This document shows positions 33,929 to 38,257 of a stretch of DNA of 38,257 nt, piece after piece. The position numbers were made by a program, and so were the translations under genes. The stretch's first letter is position 1. Each line of letters opens with the position of its first letter. The stretch comes from Pseudomonadota bacterium (GTDB taxonomy: Bacteria; Pseudomonadota; Gammaproteobacteria; Burkholderiales; SG8-39), in assembly GCA_027624175.1 (NCBI GenBank), contig JAQBXT010000016.1, positions 1 through 38,257 of the forward strand. The letters are read 5' to 3'. The notes beneath the pieces are model-generated. The model was not told where the DNA came from and searched no databases. It saw nothing but the letters and a program-made list of their open reading frames with translations.

Positions 33929-35467
33929 TTACTCCGGGGTGAGCAGGGACACGCCCAGCCGCGCGCGGCGCGTGAGCCAGGGGCTCGGGCGGTAACGGGG
34001 TTCTTTGGTCAGTTCGTGCATGGCTTCGAGGATGGCGAGGATCTTTGCGGCGCCGCGGCCGTCCCCCACGCCGCCTGCGGCGTCCCCCACGCCGCCTGCG
34101 GCGTCCCCCAGCGCGAGCGGTCCCTTCGGGTAGCCTAACCCCAGCATCACCGCGCGGTCGAGGTCTTCCGGATGCGCTATCCGCTCCTGCACTATTCCGC
34201 AGCCGACATTCACGATGTGGGCGACGACGCGCTGCGCGACGAAGCCGGCCGAGTCGCGGATCACGCTCACCGGCACGCCGTCGGCGGCAAGCAGGCCGTG
34301 CGCGGCCTCGCGCATTTCCTTCGTCGTCACCGGCGTCGGCATGAGCGTGCGGCGCTTGCTGAAGCCGAACAGGGGATCGACCGCGACGGTGTGCCGCGGG
34401 TCGAGGCCGAGCCCGAGCGCGGCGCTCGTCGCGTCCACGCCGAGCGGCGCGACCAGGCAGAGCGTCCCCGCCCGGAGTTTCGCCTCGAGCTTCGCGCCGA
34501 GCGTGGCGGCGAAGTCCTTCAATTCCGGCGCGACCCAGACCGACGCCGCCTTTGCCTGCGGCACCGGCTGCTCGGGCACTTTCTCCGGGGTGTTGTCTTT
34601 CGCGTAGCGGTACCAGCCCCTGCCAGTCTTGCGCCCGAGGAGTCCGGCGGCCACGCGCGTCTCGGCGATGTAGGCAGGCTGGTACTTCGGTTCGCCGTAA
34701 TACTGCGCGTGCATGGACTTCATCACCGCGTGGGCGACGTCCAGCCCCACCAGGTCCATGAGGCTGAACGGCCCCATGCGAAAGCCCGCGGCGTCCACGA
34801 GGATGCGGTCGATGGTGGCGAAATCGGCCACGCCCTCCTGCAGCACGCGCAGCGATTCGGGCACGAAGCCGCGCCCGGCATGGTTGACGACGAAGCCGGG
34901 CGTGTCCTTGCAGCGCACCGCGGTGTGCCCGAAGCGTTTGGCAAGCGCCGCCAGCACCTCGCCCACCCAGGACTCGGTCAGCTCCCCGTCCACCACTTCG
35001 ACGATTTTCATCAGCGGCACGGGGTTGAAGAAGTGGTACCCGGCCACGCGCCCGGGTCGGGTGCAGGCGGCGGCCATCGCGGTGACCGAAAGCGAGGACG
35101 TATTGGAGGTGAGGATGCAGGTGTCGCTCACCAGGCCTTCGAGCTGCCGGAACAGCGCCTGCTTCGCCTCCAGTTGCTCGACGATGGCCTCGACCACCAG
35201 GTGGCAATCCTTGAAGGCGGCCAGCGCATCCGCGATCTCGATGCGCCCGAGCGTCGCATCAACATCCGCCTGCGCCATGCGGCCCTTCTGCACCTGGCCG
35301 CCGAGCACGCGGGCGATCGCCTCCTTGGCTTTTGCTGCAGCGCCCGCCTGGGTGTCGTACACACGCACGCGCGCACCGCACTGGGCCAGCACCTGCACGA
35401 TGCCGCGGCCCATGGTGCCGCTGCCGGCCACGCCGGCGAGGAGGTCGCTGCGGGAGACGTCGAGCAT
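33929..35467 (-). CDS. paaH: 3-hydroxyacyl-CoA dehydrogenase, PaaH type
   Basis: NAD-dependent oxidation of (S)-3-hydroxyacyl-CoA. The 512-residue protein starts with a Rossmann loop (AGVAGSGTMGRGIVQVL), has SNTSSLSVTAMA, the signature HFFNPVPLMKIVEVVDGELT and CKDTPGFVVNH, and a duplicated C-terminal domain (IRDSAGFVAQRVVA, LGLGYPKGPLALGD). This two-domain form matches PaaH of phenylacetate degradation (E. coli 475 residues). The ATG at 35467 is preferred; a TTG four codons earlier lies six bases after a TAGAAT box (35486-35491) and is an alternative leaderless start. Codons near residues 453-469 hold a 21-bp tandem repeat. It diverges from the universal stress protein gene. Confidence 0.9.
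   Translation of the reverse strand: MLDVSRSDLLAGVAGSGTMGRGIVQVLAQCGARVRVYDTQAGAAAKAKEAIARVLGGQVQKGRMAQADVDATLGRIEIADALAAFKDCHLVVEAIVEQLEAKQALFRQLEGLVSDTCILTSNTSSLSVTAMAAACTRPGRVAGYHFFNPVPLMKIVEVVDGELTESWVGEVLAALAKRFGHTAVRCKDTPGFVVNHAGRGFVPESLRVLQEGVADFATIDRILVDAAGFRMGPFSLMDLVGLDVAHAVMKSMHAQYYGEPKYQPAYIAETRVAAGLLGRKTGRGWYRYAKDNTPEKVPEQPVPQAKAASVWVAPELKDFAATLGAKLEAKLRAGTLCLVAPLGVDATSAALGLGLDPRHTVAVDPLFGFSKRRTLMPTPVTTKEMREAAHGLLAADGVPVSVIRDSAGFVAQRVVAHIVNVGCGIVQERIAHPEDLDRAVMLGLGYPKGPLALGDAAGGVGDAAGGVGDGRGAAKILAILEAMHELTKEPRYRPSPWLTRRARLGVSLLTPE
34061..34110. repeat. 21-bp tandem repeat (2.4 copies) within paaH
   Basis: Units at 34061-34081 and 34082-34102 are identical, with eight further bases to 34110. 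In the protein it gives a repeated seven-residue GDAAGGV unit between LALGDAAGG and RGAAKIL. It is in frame, so copy-number change would lengthen a surface loop without breaking the gene. Confidence 0.95.
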
Positions 35468-35510
35468 GAGGGGGGACAAAACCCGATTCTATCCGCGTGC
35501 CCCCAGAAGC

Positions 35511-35550
35511 TATAATTCCCGGCACAAAACAGATAAACGAAGCTAGGAGG
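35511..35550 (+). promoter_or_regulatory. -10 box and ribosome binding site of the universal stress protein gene
   Basis: TATAAT (35511-35516) is a perfect -10; the -35 is weak. The leader holds AGGAGG (35545-35550), five bases before the ATG. This conventional leader contrasts with the leaderless candidates elsewhere in the window. A TAGAAT box for the divergent paaH lies at 35486-35491 on the other strand. Confidence 0.7.
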
Positions 35551-35555
35551 CGGCC

Positions 35556-35996
35556 ATGAAATACCGCAAGATCCTGCTCGCATACAACGGTTCGGCGGAG
35601 GGCAAGCGCGCGCTGCTCGAGTGCGCGGAGCTGGCCAATTTCCTCGGGGCGGAGACTCACCTGCTGGCGGTGGCGAGCATGCCGCCGAGCCTTTTTCTCA
35701 CCGAGGGCTTCGTGCCCGAGGAGCTGCTGGAGGAGGAGAAAAAGCGCACGCAGACGCTGCTCGACGAAGGCATCGCCGCCCTCAAGAAGCAGGGCTTCAA
35801 CGCCACCGGGCATCTCGCGGTGGGCGAGCCGGTGGAGGAGATCTGCCGGCTGGCCAAGGAGCAGAGCGCCGACCTGATCGTGCTCGGCCACAACCAGAAC
35901 ACGTCCTTCGCGGCGCGCTGGTGGAAGGGCTCGGTGGGTGCCTCGATCCTCGATTACGCGCCCTGCAGCCTGCTGGTGGCGCTGTCACGCAATTGA
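35556..35996 (+). CDS. universal stress protein, UspA family
   Basis: A single-domain 146-residue UspA protein. It opens with the strand KYRKILLAYNGSAEGKRAL and ends with ADLIVLGHNQN, then KGSVGASILDYAPCSLLVA. ATP-binding members carry G-x2-G-x9-G-[ST]; here GHNQN lacks the second glycine while GS is kept, so ATP binding is uncertain. Such proteins support survival under stress by unclear means. It has a strong promoter and ribosome binding site of its own. The next gene starts 22 bases downstream, so it may be co-transcribed with the molybdenum hydroxylase. Confidence 0.92.
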   Translation: MKYRKILLAYNGSAEGKRALLECAELANFLGAETHLLAVASMPPSLFLTEGFVPEELLEEEKKRTQTLLDEGIAALKKQGFNATGHLAVGEPVEEICRLAKEQSADLIVLGHNQNTSFAARWWKGSVGASILDYAPCSLLVALSRN

Positions 35997-36018
35997 TCCA
36001 CCCGGGCACGAGGTAAGC

Positions 36019-38257
36019 ATGGAAAGTTTCGGACACCAGGGACGCCTGGAGGATGAGCGCATGCTCAAAGGGGCCGGGCGCTACGTGTCCGACTGGAACC
36101 TGGAGGGCCAGGCGCGCGGCCATTTCCTGCGCTCGGACCACGCGCACGCCGAGATCGTGTCCATCGACGCGACCGAGGCCCGCAAGATGCCGGGTGTGAT
36201 CGCGGTGCTCACGGGCGAAGACGTGGCCGCGGCGGGCCACAAACCCATGCCGGCCGCGGCACCGATGAAGGGTCGCGGCGGCGCCGAGCAGAAAACGACG
36301 CCGCGCTACTCTCTGGCGCACGGGCGCGCGCGCTACGTCGGCGAGCCGGTGGCGCTGGTGGTCGCCGAAACCGTGGCGCAGGCACAGGATGCCGCCGAAA
36401 CCGTCGCCATCGAGTATCGCGAGCTGCCGGTGGTGGTGACGGCCGAGCAGGCCCTCGCCAGGGGCGCGCCCGAGCTGCACGCGGAAGCGCCGGGCAACCT
36501 GGTGCTCGATTACTCCGGCGGCGACGAGGCGGCGACCGAGGCCGCGTTCAAGCGCGCCGCGAAGGTGGTGAAACTCTCGGCCTACCACACGCGCGTGGTC
36601 GGCAACCCGATGGAGCCGCGCGCCGCGATGGGTTCGTTCGACGCGGCCTCGGGCACCTATTACCTTTACGCGCCTACGCAGGGCGTGGGGCCGATGCGCG
36701 GGCAACTTTCCACGATGCTCGGCGTGCCTCCGGAGCGCGTGCGCGTGGTGGCCGAAGAAGTGGGCGGGGGCTTCGGCGTGCGCTTCAACGCCTACCCTGA
36801 ATACGGCGCGCTGCTGCTCGCGGCGCAACAGCTCGGCCGGCCGGTGAAGTGGATCGGCACGCGCTCGGAAGTGTTCCTCGGCGACGAGCAGGCGCGCGAC
36901 ATCTTCCACACCGGTGAAGTGGCGCTGGATGCCGACGGGCGCATCCTCGGCATGCGCTTCACCTACCTCGCCAACATGGGCGCCTACGTCGCCTTTACCG
37001 GGTCCTTCGTCAACACCATGAACCTGGTGAACGTGATCAGTGGCGTCTACGACGTGCAGGCGGTGCACGTGCAGGGCAGGCTCGTGCTGACCAATACCGT
37101 GCCCACCGCGGCTTACCGCGGGGCGGGGCGGCCGGTCGCCTCCTACGCGCTCGAGCGCCTCATCGACCAGGCAGCGCACGAGATCGGCATGGACGCCGCC
37201 GAGTTCCGCCGGCGCAACCTGGTGCCGAAGAACAGGTTTCCCTACAAGATCGTGTCTGGCTTCGAATACGACTGCGGCGATTTCGAGGCTGTCCTCGCCC
37301 AGGCAACGAAACAGGCAGACTGGGGCGAGTTCGAGGCGCGGCGCGCCGCCAGTACCAAGCGCGGCAAATTGCGCGGGCGCGGCATCGCCACCTACATCGA
37401 AGCGTCCGCCTCGGGCGGCTTCGCCCCTTACGACCAGGCGCACATCACCTGGGAGAAGGACGGCAGCGTCACGTTGCGCACCGCCACGCACAATCACGGC
37501 CAGGGGCATGAGACCACGTTCGCGCAGATCGTGTCGGGCGTACTCGGCATCCCGATGCAGAAAATCCGGCTGCGCACCTCCGAGCCGGAGTTCAACATGG
37601 TCGCCAATCCCACCGGCGGCTCGCGCACGCTGCACGGCGTCGGCAGCGCCATGCTGCTTGCCGCGCAGGAGATCGTGAAGAACGGCCTGGACCTTGCGGC
37701 CGAGGCGCTGGAGGCCGCCAAGGCCGACCTGGAATTCGCCAAGGGCGACTACCGCATCAAGGGCACCGACCGGCGCATCGCCATTACCGAGCTCGCGCGG
37801 AAGCACCCGGGCAAGCTCGACCTGGACTACAAGGAAAGGCCCAAGGTCAGCTCCACTTTCCCCAACGGCTGCCACATCGCCGAAGTGGAAATCGAACCGG
37901 AAACGGGCGAAACCGAAATCGTCGCCTATCTCGCCTGCGACGACGCCGGCAACATCATCAACCACCAGATTGTCGAAGGCCAGATGCAGGGCGGCATCAC
38001 GCAAGGCGCCGGGCATATCTTCCACGAGCAGGCGATCTACGATGCGAACGGGCAGCTGCTCACGGGAAGTTTCATGGACTACGCGATGCCGCGCCCCGGT
38101 CTGGTGGGCGGCCTGCGCGTCACCGAGCATCCGGTGCCAACCGCGACCAACCCGCTCGGCGCCAAGGGCGTGGGCGAAGCCGGGGTCACCGGCTCGATGC
38201 CCTGCCTGATGAATGCGGTCATGGATGCGCTGCGCCAGGCCGGGGTCAAGCGCTTCG
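36019..38257 (+). CDS. xanthine dehydrogenase/CO dehydrogenase-family large subunit, 3' partial
   Basis: Molybdenum hydroxylase catalytic subunit. The 746 visible residues remain open at the right edge, and the family length is about 760-800, so little is missing. The N-terminal domain begins RLEDERMLKGAGRYVSDW; Moco-binding motifs include YVGEPVALVV, GNPMEPRAAMG, VGGGFGVRF, AYRGAGRP (365-372), THNHGQGHETTFAQ and GAKGVGEAG with the catalytic Glu720. CO dehydrogenase CoxL has AYxCSFR at the third loop; this protein has AYRGAGR, so it is not a true form I CO dehydrogenase and the substrate is unknown. The ATG at 36019 has GAGG six bases before it. The FAD and 2Fe-2S subunits are expected to the right. 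This family uses a Moco form different from the bis-MGD of formate dehydrogenase. Confidence 0.93.
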   Translation, partial: MESFGHQGRLEDERMLKGAGRYVSDWNLEGQARGHFLRSDHAHAEIVSIDATEARKMPGVIAVLTGEDVAAAGHKPMPAAAPMKGRGGAEQKTTPRYSLAHGRARYVGEPVALVVAETVAQAQDAAETVAIEYRELPVVVTAEQALARGAPELHAEAPGNLVLDYSGGDEAATEAAFKRAAKVVKLSAYHTRVVGNPMEPRAAMGSFDAASGTYYLYAPTQGVGPMRGQLSTMLGVPPERVRVVAEEVGGGFGVRFNAYPEYGALLLAAQQLGRPVKWIGTRSEVFLGDEQARDIFHTGEVALDADGRILGMRFTYLANMGAYVAFTGSFVNTMNLVNVISGVYDVQAVHVQGRLVLTNTVPTAAYRGAGRPVASYALERLIDQAAHEIGMDAAEFRRRNLVPKNRFPYKIVSGFEYDCGDFEAVLAQATKQADWGEFEARRAASTKRGKLRGRGIATYIEASASGGFAPYDQAHITWEKDGSVTLRTATHNHGQGHETTFAQIVSGVLGIPMQKIRLRTSEPEFNMVANPTGGSRTLHGVGSAMLLAAQEIVKNGLDLAAEALEAAKADLEFAKGDYRIKGTDRRIAITELARKHPGKLDLDYKERPKVSSTFPNGCHIAEVEIEPETGETEIVAYLACDDAGNIINHQIVEGQMQGGITQGAGHIFHEQAIYDANGQLLTGSFMDYAMPRPGLVGGLRVTEHPVPTATNPLGAKGVGEAGVTGSMPCLMNAVMDALRQAGVKRF

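Noticed and set aside
35797-38130. 777-codon minus-strand open frame opposite the molybdenum hydroxylase
   Set aside because: His/Arg-rich low-complexity translation, antisense to a gene whose motifs are complete.

Overview
This 38 kb window is a high-GC chromosomal segment that reads as a betaproteobacterium, probably Burkholderiales or a relative. The main reason is a formate dehydrogenase locus that carries DUF3305, DUF3306, a large multi-cluster Fe-S protein, a TorD-like chaperone and a tiny Tat protein; GTG starts, 4-bp stop/start overlaps and tightly packed operons fit too. This placement is inference; no rRNA or tRNA gene is present.

Layout. 1-1494: trehalose-6-phosphate synthase, cut by the left edge. 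1496-3315 (-): moeA and mobA. 3346-4551: MFS transporter. 4555-7131 (-): moaA, fdhD and a beta-class glutathione transferase. 7188-10887 (+): DUF3305, DUF3306, Fe-S protein and TorD-like chaperone. 11054-16373 (+): membrane-bound formate dehydrogenase (Tat peptide, alpha, beta, lipoprotein, gamma, small exported protein). 16400-18855 (-): DUF1330 protein, ChrA and a rhodanese-ChrB protein. 19064-24761 (+): tungstate ABC transporter tupBCA, TauE-type exporter, mobB, a second moeA, moaD, moaE and a fluoride channel, nearly all with overlapping stop and start codons. 24793-27390 (+): clpB. 27336-30354 (-): two exported YqgE/AlgH paralogues, a halohydrin dehalogenase and two unknown genes, with a structured non-coding stretch and tandem terminators between the yqgE copies. 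30351-31491: a scar of broken genes (DMT transporter tail, integron integrase tail, ORF6N protein). 31488-35467 (-): glutaryl-CoA dehydrogenase, a thiolase and a PaaH-type dehydrogenase. 35556-38257 (+): a universal stress protein and a molybdenum hydroxylase large subunit cut by the right edge.

How it works together. The first 24 kb centres on molybdenum/tungsten chemistry: oxyanion uptake (Tup), cofactor synthesis (MoaA, MoaD, MoaE, two MoeA), nucleotide attachment (MobA, MobB), sulfuration (FdhD), insertion (TorD-like) and the formate dehydrogenase that uses the cofactor. A second, unrelated molybdoenzyme lies at the right end. The most notable items are a halohydrin dehalogenase with both family-diagnostic motifs, signal-peptide-bearing YqgE paralogues flanking a candidate structured RNA, a second MoeA inside a tungstate operon, and a recurrent arrangement in which a -10-like element lies 6-8 bases before a start codon with no ribosome binding site, suggesting leaderless mRNAs.
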